Part shown: positions 29,324 through 38,916 of the stretch, one piece after another
Numbering within the stretch: the first letter of the stretch is position 1
Layout of the letters: each line of letters opens with the position of its first letter
NCBI RefSeq assembly: GCF_000429605.1
Contig: NZ_AUCE01000011.1
Coordinates: 372,001-436,000, forward strand
Source: Azonexus hydrophilus DSM 23864
GTDB lineage: Bacteria; Pseudomonadota; Gammaproteobacteria; Burkholderiales; Rhodocyclaceae
DNA length: 64,000 nucleotides
Reading direction: 5' to 3'
Translations under genes and position numbers: made by a program
Notes under the pieces: generated by a model
The model's input: only the letters and a program-made list of their open reading frames with translations
Databases searched by the model: none
What the model was told of the DNA's origin: nothing

Positions 29324-31306
29324 ATGCCTGTTCTGCGCGTCGCCCTCGATCTGCCCCTGCATCGCCTGTTCGACTACCGGGCCGACGATGCCACGCCTGC
29401 CGATGTCGGCCTGCGCGTGCGCGTGCCGTTCGGGCGGGGCGAGCGGATCGGCGTCATCGTCGCCGTGGTCGGGCAGAGTGAATGGCCGGCCGGCCAGTTG
29501 AAAACGGCCAGGGAAATCCTGCGCGATCCCGGGCCCTTGCCCGACGATTTCTTCGCCTTGTGCGAATTTGCGAGTACTTACTATCAAGCGCCGCTCGGCG
29601 AAGTCGTCCTGCAGGCTCTACCCGCCGGTCTCAAGCGCCTGTCGCCGCCGGAACGCCGCGCCGGACGCCCGCGTAAGCCGCCGCCGGCTTTGCCGGAGCC
29701 AGCGCTGACCGAAGAGCAGGCTTCAGCCATCGGGCAGGTCGACATCGACGGTGGCTATTCTGCCCACTTGCTGTTCGGCGTCACCGGCAGCGGCAAGACC
29801 GAGGTTTATCTGCGCCTGATCGACCAGGCGCTGCAACTTGGTCGCCAGGTGCTGCTGCTGGTGCCGGAAATCAACCTGACGCCGCAACTGGAAGACCGCG
29901 TTCGCGGGCGTTTCCCGGACCGTTGCGTGGTCTCGCTGCACAGCGAACTGGCGGAAGCCGCGCGCGAGCGCAACTGGCGTAGCGCCTTTGCCGGCGAGGC
30001 TGATCTGGTGCTCGGCACCCGCCTGTCGGTGTTCACGCCGCTGCCGCGCCTGGGGCTGATCATCGTCGATGAGGAACACGACCCGTCGTTCAAGCAGCAG
30101 GACGGCATGCGCTATTCGGCACGCGACGTCGCCGTGGTCCGTGCCCGTCAGTTGGCCGTCCCGGTGCTGCTCGGCTCGGCGACGCCGTCGCTGGAAAGCT
30201 GGGCCAACGCCCAGGGCGGGCGCTACAAGCTACTGACCTTGAAGGAACGGGCCAGTCCGGCGGCTCGCCTGCCGGCTGTGCATGTGCTCGATACCCGCCG
30301 GATGACGCTCAAGGAAGGCGTCAGCGAACCCTTGCTGGCGGCGATTCGCGAACGTCTGGCGCGCGGCGAGCAGAGCCTGGTCTTCCTGAATCGTCGCGGT
30401 TACGCGCCGGTGCTGGCGTGCCCGGCTTGCGGCTGGGTGTCGCGCTGCCAGCGCTGCGCCGCCAACCTGGTGCTGCACCTGGCCGATCGCCGCCTGCGCT
30501 GCCACCACTGCGGCTTCGAGAACGGCGTACCGCGCGCCTGCCCGACTTGCGGCAACCAGGACATCCATCCCTACGGCCGCGGCACGCAACGGGTCGAGGA
30601 ATGGTTGCAGGGCGAATTTCCCGACGCGCGCATCCTGCGCGTCGACCGCGATTCGGTGAAAAGCCGGACGCAATGGGAGACCATGCTCGAACGCATCCAC
30701 GGCGGCGAGGCCGACATCCTGGTCGGTACGCAGATGCTGGCCAAGGGGCACGATTTCCCCAAGCTGACGCTGGTCGGCGTGCTCGGCGCCGACGCTGCGC
30801 TGTACGCCGCCGACTGGCGCGCCCCGGAGCGTCTGTTCGCGCAACTGATGCAGGTCGCAGGTCGCGCCGGGCGGGCCGAATTGCGCGGCGAAGTCCTGGT
30901 CCAGACGCAGTATCCCGATCATCCGCTGTTTGCGGCGGTGGCCAGCCACGATTACCCGGGTTTTGCCGCGAGCCAGTTGCAGGAACGCGAGCAGGCCGGC
31001 TTTCCGCCTTACGCCTTCCAGGCCGTCCTGCGTGCCGAAGCGCCGGCGATGGCCGACGCCGTGGCCTTCCTCGAACTGGCGGCGGCGCTGCCGGTGGTAA
31101 AAGCGCACGATCAGGTCATGCTCTACGACCCGGTGCCGATGAAGATGGCCCGGCTGGCCAACCTCGAACGCGGGCAGCTGCTGGCCGAGGCCTTTTCCCG
31201 ACCGGCCTTGCAGGCCTTCCTGCCGCGTTGGCGGGAAGCCATCGAAGGCCTGAAAACCTCGAACAAGTTGCGCTGGCACCTGGAAGTCGATCCGCTCGAA
31301 CTGTGA
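29324..31306 (+). CDS. priA: Primosomal protein N' (replication restart helicase PriA)
   Basis: 660 residues. The N-terminal 3'-end-binding domain (PVLRVALDLPLHRLFDYRA) leads to a superfamily 2 helicase core with Walker A GVTGSGKT (152-159) and DEEHD motif II. The core is interrupted by the zinc-binding insert with eight cysteines (CPACGWVSRCQRC...CHHCGFEN...CPTCG), then motifs GTQMLAKGHDF and VAGRAGR. PriA reloads the replisome at stalled forks. The gap upstream holds DnaA boxes, so priA could be under DnaA influence. Confidence 0.96.
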   Translation: MPVLRVALDLPLHRLFDYRADDATPADVGLRVRVPFGRGERIGVIVAVVGQSEWPAGQLKTAREILRDPGPLPDDFFALCEFASTYYQAPLGEVVLQALPAGLKRLSPPERRAGRPRKPPPALPEPALTEEQASAIGQVDIDGGYSAHLLFGVTGSGKTEVYLRLIDQALQLGRQVLLLVPEINLTPQLEDRVRGRFPDRCVVSLHSELAEAARERNWRSAFAGEADLVLGTRLSVFTPLPRLGLIIVDEEHDPSFKQQDGMRYSARDVAVVRARQLAVPVLLGSATPSLESWANAQGGRYKLLTLKERASPAARLPAVHVLDTRRMTLKEGVSEPLLAAIRERLARGEQSLVFLNRRGYAPVLACPACGWVSRCQRCAANLVLHLADRRLRCHHCGFENGVPRACPTCGNQDIHPYGRGTQRVEEWLQGEFPDARILRVDRDSVKSRTQWETMLERIHGGEADILVGTQMLAKGHDFPKLTLVGVLGADAALYAADWRAPERLFAQLMQVAGRAGRAELRGEVLVQTQYPDHPLFAAVASHDYPGFAASQLQEREQAGFPPYAFQAVLRAEAPAMADAVAFLELAAALPVVKAHDQVMLYDPVPMKMARLANLERGQLLAEAFSRPALQAFLPRWREAIEGLKTSNKLRWHLEVDPLEL

Positions 31307-31357
31307 CGGGCATGTCCCTTGCAATGGCTTGAGCCCAATGACTGCAAGGAGTGCATC

Positions 31358-32341
31358 ATGAGAATCCAGGAATCGGCCGTCGACATGACGGCCAGCCATA
31401 CCGCGACCAGCAGCCGCGCTGAGGTGATCGACAGCGAACTGCGCTTTGACCAGCTTTTCCAGCGTCTGGCCAGCGACGAAGCCGACAAGGGTGACAAGCT
31501 GCGCGAGCGGGTGCAGAAGATGCTCGAATCGTTGCTCGAGTCCATCCTGGCGGCAATGGATGGCCGGCAATACCGGAAGGAAATTGCCGCCGACCTGCCC
31601 GCCGATGCCGAAGGCGGCACTCCGGCGCGCAGTCCGGCCAGGCAGATGCACTGGCGGCGCACGGTGTATGAGCGGGTCAGCGAATCCGAAACGACCCAGG
31701 TGTGTGGCAGCGGACTGGTCAAAACCTGTGACGGCCGGGAAATCGCCTTCAATTTCAAGGTGGACATGGCGCGCGCCTACAGCCGGGAAAGCTACGCCGA
31801 GGAATCGGGCAGTGTCGAGTTGCGCGATCCGCTGGTGCTCAATTTTGATGGCACTTACTGCCAGTTGGTGGACAGCCGCTTCTCGTTCGATCTGGATGCC
31901 GACGGCACACCTGAATGGCTGCCTGAATTGGCCGACGGCAGTTGTTTCCTGGTCTTCGACCGCAACGGCAACGGCCGGGCCGACGATGGCAGCGAATTGT
32001 TCGGCACCCGTAGCGGTAACGGCTTCGCCGATCTGGCCACGCTCGACGAAGATGGCAATGGCTGGATCGATGAGGGCGACAGCGCCTTCGCCAGACTGGC
32101 CCTGTGGTCGGGCGACAGCTTCCGCTCGCTGGCCGAGGCTGGGGTTGGGGCGCTTTATACCCGGGCGGTCGATGCGCCGTTCTCGCTCAAGAACGCCGAC
32201 AACGAACTGCTCGGGCAGATCCGGGCGGCCGGCGTGTACCTGATGGAGAGCGGCAGCGCCGGGCTGATGCAGCAGGTCGACCTGGCGACCTCAGAGCGCT
32301 CGCCGGGGACGCAGGAACCAGATCAGCGACAGCGCCTGTAG
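31358..32341 (+). CDS. Uncharacterised protein with EF-hand-like calcium loops
   Basis: 327 residues from ATG 31358, chosen for AAGGAG 6 nt upstream. I do not recognise a named family. The first ~85 residues are helical and charged, without a signal peptide. The middle (~100-170) is beta-rich (VCGSGLVKTCDGREIAFNFKV). From about 180 there are three Asp-rich loops in succession, DLDADGTPEW, DRNGNGRADDGSE and DEDGNGWIDEGD, which resemble EF-hand/dockerin calcium loops (DxDxDG). Similar tails occur in uncharacterised proteobacterial proteins, some of them secreted without a Sec signal. The 3' end overlaps the convergent MFS gene by 51 nt. Calcium binding is an inference from the loops only. Confidence 0.75.
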   Translation: MRIQESAVDMTASHTATSSRAEVIDSELRFDQLFQRLASDEADKGDKLRERVQKMLESLLESILAAMDGRQYRKEIAADLPADAEGGTPARSPARQMHWRRTVYERVSESETTQVCGSGLVKTCDGREIAFNFKVDMARAYSRESYAEESGSVELRDPLVLNFDGTYCQLVDSRFSFDLDADGTPEWLPELADGSCFLVFDRNGNGRADDGSELFGTRSGNGFADLATLDEDGNGWIDEGDSAFARLALWSGDSFRSLAEAGVGALYTRAVDAPFSLKNADNELLGQIRAAGVYLMESGSAGLMQQVDLATSERSPGTQEPDQRQRL

Positions 32342-33508
32342 ACCGAGCAGGCAGTAGAAGGCCGTCCGGTAAGCTTCAGCCGTATCCTGACCGGCGGCCT
32401 GCAGGGCATCGACAAAACCGCCGATGCCCCATTGCAGGCCGAAGGCGCCGAAGAAGACGAGCAGGTTCAGCGCGGTATTGGCGCGCCCCGACATGGTCGG
32501 CGGAAAGGCCTGGGCGACCAGCGAATAGGCGATGTTGGACAGCGAGAAGCAGGCGCCGAGCAGGGGCCACAGCCAGTCGCCGGCCCAGCCCGGTTGCAGG
32601 CAGATGACGGCGAAGGCGGCAAAAGCGGTGAGCATCGCCCAGCGGAACAGCTTGTCCAGCGGCACGCCGCGATGCACCAGCGCGGTGGCGAAAAAGCCCA
32701 TGAACAGGAAGCCGCCGAGCATGGCCACGCCCATCCAGGTCAGGCGGGCGGCGACGGCGGTGGCGTCGAGTTGTTCGAGCACGTTCATCCAGCGCGAGGC
32801 CCATAGCCCCTGGACGGCCATGAACCCGCCGGTGAAGCAGAAACCCATCGGCGCGTAGCGCCAGAAATGGGCGCTGGCGAAAATCTGGCGGACGCCGGCC
32901 ATCTGTTCGGCGAAGCTGGCGCTGCTGCCTGTGCTCGGTTTGTCCGGAACCAGCCGCCACAGCAGGGTGGCGACGAGCAGGGTGACGACGGCCAGCGCCA
33001 GGACGATTTCCCGCCAGCCGGTAAAACCGAGGGCGATTTCCAGCGGCTTGGCGGCGGCCAGCGCACCGAGCCCGCCGGAAGCCATGATCCAGCCGGTCAG
33101 CGACGCCTGGCGCTCGGGCGGAAACCACTGGGTAAAGGCCTTGAACGAGGCCATCAGGCAGGCCGAGACGCCGAGCCCGATCAGGGCACGGCCCAGCGTC
33201 AGCCCGCTCAGGCCGTCAGCCAGCGCGAAGACGGCGGCCCCGGCGGCGGCAATGCACAACAACGCCGCCTCGACGCGGCGCGGACCGAAGCGGTCGAGCA
33301 GCATGCCGAGCGGCAACTGGGCGGCGCCGAAGGCGAGGAAATAGGTGCTGGTCAGCAGACCGAGCGCGTTGTCCGGCAAGGCCAGCTCGCCGGCGATGAC
33401 CGGGCCGAGCACGGCGTTGACCGTGCGGTAGAGGTAGGACAGGAAGTAGCCTGCGGCAAAAGGCAGGAACAGGCGCAGCATCAGGCTGCGCGGATCGGGG
33501 TGGCTCAT
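32291..33508 (-). CDS. Major facilitator superfamily transporter
   Basis: 405 residues with about twelve hydrophobic helices. The MFS loop 2-3 signature is LPLGMLLDRFGPRRV, with a cytoplasmic break in the middle (~190-210). Start ATG overlaps the MOSC gene stop (ATGA), so the two are co-translated. The substrate is unknown; the N-terminus (FLPFAAGYFLSYLYRTVNAV) resembles sugar- or organic-anion-type MFS permeases, but not specifically enough to name one. Confidence 0.88.
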   Translation of the reverse strand: MSHPDPRSLMLRLFLPFAAGYFLSYLYRTVNAVLGPVIAGELALPDNALGLLTSTYFLAFGAAQLPLGMLLDRFGPRRVEAALLCIAAAGAAVFALADGLSGLTLGRALIGLGVSACLMASFKAFTQWFPPERQASLTGWIMASGGLGALAAAKPLEIALGFTGWREIVLALAVVTLLVATLLWRLVPDKPSTGSSASFAEQMAGVRQIFASAHFWRYAPMGFCFTGGFMAVQGLWASRWMNVLEQLDATAVAARLTWMGVAMLGGFLFMGFFATALVHRGVPLDKLFRWAMLTAFAAFAVICLQPGWAGDWLWPLLGACFSLSNIAYSLVAQAFPPTMSGRANTALNLLVFFGAFGLQWGIGGFVDALQAAGQDTAEAYRTAFYCLLGLQALSLIWFLRPRRAL

Positions 33509-34206
33509 GCCTGCTCCGGTTTCACGTGGAACGTTGCCGGCGCTGCGGCCGGGGTGTCGGGACTGCGCTTCAGCCAGGCGAGCCGTTGTTCGATTTTCTG
33601 CCGCCAGTGCTCGGCGATGCCCGGGGTGGCGGTCAGCCGCTCGAGTTCGTCGATGGCCGGGCGATGATCTTGCCAGAGCTGCATGGCGGCTGCCAGGGTC
33701 GGACCGGTACCGGGTTGTTCCAGCAGCAAGGCGTTGCCGGGGGCGACCGTGCCCGGCGTCAGGACGCGCCAGTACCAGCCGGTCAGGCGCTGTTCGGCGA
33801 TGAACTGCGCCATGCCCTCGGTGGCGAAGCGCTCGTCGATCTTCCAGCAGGGATTGCGCGGCTGGCAGACCTGCAGGCGGGCGTCGCCGAGTTGCCAGAT
33901 GTCGCCGATGCGCACGCTGCTTTCGTCGAGTTCTGCGGTCGACAGGTTTTCGCCCAGACTTCCCGGTACCAGTTGCCCGGCAATTTCGGGAAAACGGGCG
34001 GCGAGTCGGGCGTAATGTGCGGCCGGGTAGAGATGGACGGCCTTTTCCGGGCCGCCGTGAACGCGCCGGTCAGCCTGGCTGTCGGCGAGAAAGCCTTCCG
34101 GGCCGAGCGCCAGTGGGCCGGTCGCCGGTTGTTTGTAGATGCCGGTCGGTCGCCCGGATTCGGGAAGCAGGCGGATGCCGCCGACAAAAAGGGAGATCTG
34201 TGCCAT
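33505..34206 (-). CDS. MOSC-domain protein (YiiM-like)
   Basis: 233 residues. The MOSC core has DRRVHGGPEKAVHLYPAAHY, GSLGENLST and the cysteine-containing CQPRNPCWKID, which places it close to YiiM/YuaD proteins. In E. coli, YiiM acts with the molybdenum cofactor to detoxify N-hydroxylated bases such as 6-hydroxylaminopurine. The C-terminus carries parS site 3 in its last codons, encoding FHVK. It sits in a minus-strand run with a ROK kinase upstream and the MFS gene downstream. Confidence 0.85.
   Translation of the reverse strand: MAQISLFVGGIRLLPESGRPTGIYKQPATGPLALGPEGFLADSQADRRVHGGPEKAVHLYPAAHYARLAARFPEIAGQLVPGSLGENLSTAELDESSVRIGDIWQLGDARLQVCQPRNPCWKIDERFATEGMAQFIAEQRLTGWYWRVLTPGTVAPGNALLLEQPGTGPTLAAAMQLWQDHRPAIDELERLTATPGIAEHWRQKIEQRLAWLKRSPDTPAAAPATFHVKPEQA
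33518..33533. promoter_or_regulatory. parS: parS-like ParB binding site 3 (one mismatch)
   Basis: GGTTTCACGTGGAACG: the core GTTTCACGTGGAAC (33519-33532) differs by one base from the perfect palindrome. It is the exact reverse complement of the core of site 4. It lies within the end of the MOSC gene. Confidence 0.65.
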
Positions 34207-34224
34207 GGGACGGCGATTGTGCCA

Positions 34225-35118
34225 TCAATTCCACAGCCATGCAGCGCCGCGCACCCCCGAGGAATCCCCGTGGGCGGGCGGCAGGATGCGGGTGCGCAGG
34301 TCGTCGGAGAAGACGTGGGGGCGGCAATAGCCCGGGAGCTTTTCGTAGAGTTGCGCCATCTGCGACAGTCCGCCGCCGAGGACGACGACGTCGGGGTCGA
34401 GCAGATTGATGACGCTGGCCAGCGCCCGCCCGAGACGGCGCGCGTGGCGGTCAAGGGTGGCCGCACTGGCGGCATCGCCGGCGGCTGCCTGGTGGGCGAT
34501 GTCGGCGGCAGTGAGGGCGATTCCGGTATGGCGCTGATGGTCGGCCGCCAGGCCAGGACCCGACAGCCAGGTTTCGTTGCAGCCGTCGCGGCCGCAATAG
34601 CAGCGCTGGGGTGGCAGCGGATCGGCCGGGTCGGCGGGCAAGGGATTGTGCCCCCACTCACCGGCAATGGCATTGGCGCCGACCAGTACCCGGCCATCGA
34701 TGACGATGCCGCCACCGACGCCGGTACCGAGTATGACCCCGAACACGCAGGCGGCACCGCGTCCGGCACCGTCGATGGCTTCCGACAGCGCAAAACAGTT
34801 GGCGTCGTTGGCCAGGCGGATTTCCCGCTGCAGCAGGTGCTGCAGGTCGGCGCGCAGCGGCTGGCCGATCAGGCAGGTCGAGTTGGCGTTCTTGATCCGC
34901 CCGTCGACCAGCGATTCGGCCCCGGGAATGCCGATGCCGACGCTGCCGCGCCGGCCCAGTTCTATCTCGGCATCGGTGACCAGACCGGCGATGGCCTGCA
35001 GGGTGGCGGGGTAGTCGCCCTGCGGCGTGGCGACGCGTCGTCGCAACAGTTCGCGGCCGTCGTCGGCGAGGGCGGCAATCTCGATCTTGGTGCCGCCAAG
35101 GTCAATGCCCAGCCGCAT
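34225..35118 (-). CDS. ROK-family sugar kinase (fructokinase/N-acetylhexosamine kinase-like)
   Basis: 297 residues. The ATP-binding DLGGTKIE lies at the N-terminus, with catalytic NDANCFALSEA and GTGVGGGIV. ExGH appears as GEWGHNP, and the ROK zinc site is CYCGRDGCNETWLSGPGLA. The zinc-site wording is closest to fructokinase Mak, but NagK-type activity cannot be excluded. It phosphorylates a hexose in the cytosol. The start codon overlaps the methyltransferase stop by one base, and the MOSC gene starts 18 nt downstream. Confidence 0.85.
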   Translation of the reverse strand: MRLGIDLGGTKIEIAALADDGRELLRRRVATPQGDYPATLQAIAGLVTDAEIELGRRGSVGIGIPGAESLVDGRIKNANSTCLIGQPLRADLQHLLQREIRLANDANCFALSEAIDGAGRGAACVFGVILGTGVGGGIVIDGRVLVGANAIAGEWGHNPLPADPADPLPPQRCYCGRDGCNETWLSGPGLAADHQRHTGIALTAADIAHQAAAGDAASAATLDRHARRLGRALASVINLLDPDVVVLGGGLSQMAQLYEKLPGYCRPHVFSDDLRTRILPPAHGDSSGVRGAAWLWN

Positions 35119-35768
35119 CAGACGCGGACAGCGACCGCCTTGACGTTGCCCCAGGTGGTGGTCATCGTGCGCAGGACGCTGGCGCCGGATTCGAGCAGCA
35201 GGAGGAAGAGGTCGCGCTCGGAATAGAGGCAGACTTCGTTGCGGATATCGTACTTGCGGGCCATGGCCGGGGACAGCTTGCTGTAGCGCTCGTAGATCGA
35301 CTGCTCGCGTCCCGGATAGCCGTCGCCCAGCTCAGAATGCAGGCCGAGGATGGAAATGTAGAGCTTGCCGCCGATCTTCAGCTTTTGCATCAACTGGCGG
35401 ATCAACTGCTTGCCTTGCGCGTAGGGCAGGCTGCACAGGCCGCGGCGCAACACGATGATGTCGAAGGGGGCGCCGCTGTCGGTTGCGGGCGGTGCCGGCA
35501 GTTCGGTCGGTGTGAAATGGATGCTGCCGGTCAGACCGGAGGCCAGGATGCGTCCTTCGATTTCACGTTGCCGGTCGGCCAGGTCGGCGACCGTCACCTG
35601 GGCGTCGAGCTGGGCAAAACGCACGGCCAGCTTGCACTGGCCAGCTGGCAGCACGAGCACGGAAACACTGTGATCGATACGCTGGCGCTTGGCGCATTCC
35701 TCCAGCGCCAGTTGCTGGATGGCGTCGTTGTCCTCGGACCAAGGATTGGCATTGGTATTTTTGTGCAC
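35118..35768 (-). CDS. Class I SAM-dependent methyltransferase-like protein
   Basis: 216 residues from GTG 35768, supported by GGGGGAG about 8 nt upstream. Earlier ATGs (35798, 35954) lack a ribosome site and add a non-conserved leader. The SAM fold is visible: motif I-like VLVLPAGQCKLAVRFA, motif II VTVADLA, motif IV FDIIVLRRGLCSLPY and motif V LKIGGKLYISI. The usual GxGxG is replaced by LPAGQC, so SAM binding is probable rather than certain. No substrate can be named. It heads the ROK-MOSC-MFS run. Confidence 0.65.
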   Translation of the reverse strand: MHKNTNANPWSEDNDAIQQLALEECAKRQRIDHSVSVLVLPAGQCKLAVRFAQLDAQVTVADLADRQREIEGRILASGLTGSIHFTPTELPAPPATDSGAPFDIIVLRRGLCSLPYAQGKQLIRQLMQKLKIGGKLYISILGLHSELGDGYPGREQSIYERYSKLSPAMARKYDIRNEVCLYSERDLFLLLLESGASVLRTMTTTWGNVKAVAVRV

Positions 35769-35883
35769 TGGCGTCTCCCCCTTGCGGACATTGTGCATGA
35801 GCGTCGATGCTCCTGGCAACACGGCCGCTCCGGGAAAACCGCGATTGACCTCGCTGCAGCACAGGGCAGAATCGCCGTTGCCG

Positions 35884-35927
35884 TCGGAATTCCGAGGGCG
35901 GGGCGGCGAGGGACGTCGGTTTTCCGT
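35884..35927 (+). promoter_or_regulatory. Tandem upstream activator dyads for gltI
   Basis: TCGGAATTCCGA (35884-35895) is a perfect dyad. TCGGTTTTCCGT (35916-35927) is the same dyad with one outer mismatch. Their centres are 32 bp apart, three helical turns, about 140 and 108 bp upstream of the expected start site. From memory, the pattern resembles the TTCGG-N4-CCGAA site described for AauR, the acidic amino acid activator of Pseudomonas. The likely binder here is the DctD-type regulator at 45499-46818. Confidence 0.65.
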
Positions 35928-36003
35928 GAGTCGGCCTATTCTTTCTAGAGTCAAATTGCCAGAAAATCAATGGCTTGTTATTTTTGTCGGCGCTTGGAAA
36001 CGC

Positions 36004-36019
36004 TGGCACATGGCTTGCG
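36004..36019 (+). promoter_or_regulatory. Sigma-54 promoter of gltI
   Basis: TGGCACATGGCTTGCG matches the -24 (TGGCAC) and -12 (TTGC) boxes with the required GG-N10-GC spacing. The expected transcription start is near 36030, giving a ~42-nt leader before gltI. Confidence 0.82.
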
Positions 36020-36071
36020 ATGTATAGGCTGCCGAAGCCCGCTCGCGGCTTCCTTACCTTCAGGAGAAGAC

Positions 36072-36971
36072 ATGAAACGTATCGCCCTCGCCGCCGCCCT
36101 CGCCGCCGTGTTTTCCAGTGCCGCCATGACGCCGGCTTTTGCCCAGGAAGCTTCGACGCTGAAGAAGATCAAGGACACCGGCAGCATCACCCTCGGTCAC
36201 CGTGAATCCTCGATTCCCTTCTCTTATTACGACGACAAGCAGCAGGTCATCGGCTACTCGCATGAGCTGATGCTCAAGGTGGTCGATGCGATCAAGAACG
36301 AACTCAAGCTGGCCAAACTGGACACCCGCCTGATGCCGGTGACCTCGGCCAACCGCATCACCCTGCTGCAGAACGGCACGGTCGATATCGAATGCGGCTC
36401 GACGACGAATAACCTGGAGCGCCAGAAGCAGGTCGGCTTCTCGACCACCATTTTCGTCATCGGCACCCGCCTGATGACCAGGAAGGGCTCGGGCATCAAC
36501 GATTTCGCCGATCTCGCCGGCAAGAACGTGGTCACCACCGCCGGGACCACTTCCGAGCGCCTGATCCGCCGGATGAACGAAGAAAAGCAGATGAAGATGA
36601 ACATCATCTCGGCCAAGGATCACGGCGAAGCCTTCCTGACCCTGGAAACCGGCCGTGCCGTCGCCTTCATGATGGATGACGCGCTGCTTTACGGCGAAAT
36701 GGCCAAGGCCAAGAAGCCGGCTGACTGGACCGTGGTCGGTACCGCCCAGTCCAAGGAAGCCTATGGCTGCATGCTGCGCAAGGATGACGCCGAGTTCAAG
36801 AAGGTCGTCGATGCCGCGCTGACCAAGGCGATGACTTCCGGCGATGCCGAGAAGATCTACAACAAGTGGTTCATGAACCCGATCCCGCCCAAGAGCCTGA
36901 ACCTGAACATGCCGCTGTCGGCTGAAATGAAGGCCTTGTACAAGGCGCCGAACGACAAAGCGTTCGAGTAA
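36072..36971 (+). CDS. gltI: Glutamate/aspartate ABC transporter substrate-binding protein
   Basis: 299 residues from ATG 36072, with AGGAG 5 nt upstream. The signal peptide is MKRIALAAALAAVFSSAAMTPAFA. The mature protein is a family 3 amino acid-binding protein with the GltI wording: LGHRESSIPFSYYDDKQQVIGYSHEL, ECGSTTNNLERQKQVGFSTT, and MMDDALLYGEMAK near the C-terminal lobe. It delivers glutamate and aspartate to the GltJKL membrane complex encoded after the asparaginase gene. Expression should depend on sigma-54 and nitrogen or amino acid signals. Confidence 0.94.
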   Translation: MKRIALAAALAAVFSSAAMTPAFAQEASTLKKIKDTGSITLGHRESSIPFSYYDDKQQVIGYSHELMLKVVDAIKNELKLAKLDTRLMPVTSANRITLLQNGTVDIECGSTTNNLERQKQVGFSTTIFVIGTRLMTRKGSGINDFADLAGKNVVTTAGTTSERLIRRMNEEKQMKMNIISAKDHGEAFLTLETGRAVAFMMDDALLYGEMAKAKKPADWTVVGTAQSKEAYGCMLRKDDAEFKKVVDAALTKAMTSGDAEKIYNKWFMNPIPPKSLNLNMPLSAEMKALYKAPNDKAFE

Positions 36972-37013
36972 TCCCCCCAATCATTTGCTGTGCTGCCGGC
37001 GCCTCCCGAGTGA

Positions 37014-38120
<1,107 letters not shown>

Positions 38121-38131
38121 TCCCGGCCCGC

Positions 38132-38165
38132 GGGCGGCCGAGCAAGGCCGCCCTTATTTTCCCTT
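38132..38165 (+). terminator. Intrinsic terminator or attenuator between ansB and gltJ
   Basis: GGGCGGCC-GAGCAA-GGCCGCCC forms a perfect 8-bp stem (38132-38153), followed by TTATTTTCCCTTT. Sitting inside the glt gene run, it may lower expression of the membrane and ATPase subunits relative to the two abundant periplasmic proteins. Confidence 0.75.
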
Positions 38166-38178
38166 TCAGGAGTTCCGC

Positions 38179-38916
38179 ATGAATTACCAATGGAACTGGT
38201 CCATCTTCCTGCAGCCGACAGCCGTTGGCGATACGACCTATCTCGGCTGGATGTTCGCTGGCCTGCAGATGACGCTGATGCTGTCGCTTTGCGCCTGGGT
38301 GCTCGCCCTGCTGCTCGGCGCCGTCGTCGGTGTCCTGCGCACTGTCCCGAACAAAGTGCTGAGCGGGCTGGCGACTGCCTACGTCGAGCTGTTCCGCAAC
38401 ATCCCCCTGCTTGTCCAGTTGTTCATCTGGTATTTCGTGATGCCGGAGCTCGTACCGCAGAGCCTGGGCGATGCCTACAAGCAGTCGCATCCGGTGTTGC
38501 AGCAGTTCCTGGCGGCGATGGTCTGTCTGGCGCTGTTCACCAGCGCCCGGGTGGCCGAGCAGGTGCGTTCGGGTATCAATTCCTTGCCCAAGGGCCAGAA
38601 GAACGCCGGCCTGGCGCTCGGTTTCACGCTGCCACAGGTGTATCGCCACGTGCTGCTGCCGATGGCTTTCCGCCTGATCATGCCGCCGCTGACTTCGGAG
38701 TTCCTCAACATCTTCAAGAACTCTGCCGTCTGCTCGACCATCGGCCTGCTCGAACTGGCTGCCCAGGGGCGCCAATTGGTGGACTACACGGCGCAGCCTT
38801 ACGAATCCTTCATCGCCGTCACCATTGCCTATGTGGCGATCAACGTCGTCGTCATGACGCTGATGAAGAAGCTGGAAGACAAGGTCCGCGTGCCGGGCTA
38901 CATGGGGGGCAAGTAA
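38179..38916 (+). CDS. gltJ: Glutamate/aspartate ABC transporter permease GltJ
   Basis: 245 residues. A polar-amino-acid permease with the HisMQ-type signature and the EAA loop region (AGLALGFTLPQVYRHVLLPMAFRLIMPPLTSEF) that contacts the ATPase. It has about five to six hydrophobic helices (e.g. TLMLSLCAWVLALLLGAVVGV; ELFRNIPLLVQLFIWYFVMPEL). A Shine-Dalgarno (CAGGAG) lies at 38167-38172. Its stop directly abuts gltK. Confidence 0.94.
   Translation: MNYQWNWSIFLQPTAVGDTTYLGWMFAGLQMTLMLSLCAWVLALLLGAVVGVLRTVPNKVLSGLATAYVELFRNIPLLVQLFIWYFVMPELVPQSLGDAYKQSHPVLQQFLAAMVCLALFTSARVAEQVRSGINSLPKGQKNAGLALGFTLPQVYRHVLLPMAFRLIMPPLTSEFLNIFKNSAVCSTIGLLELAAQGRQLVDYTAQPYESFIAVTIAYVAINVVVMTLMKKLEDKVRVPGYMGGK

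Larger units (their letters stand above)
35769..36071 (+). promoter_or_regulatory. gltI control region: noncoding, with sigma-54 promoter and tandem dyads
   Basis: No credible gene lies in these 303 nt. They hold a sigma-54 -24/-12 element at 36004-36019 and two CGG-N4-CCG dyads at 35884-35895 and 35916-35927. The layout is that of a promoter driven by a distant NtrC-family activator, leading into gltI. The minus-strand promoter for the methyltransferase run should also be here; I could not pick it out. Confidence 0.75.
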
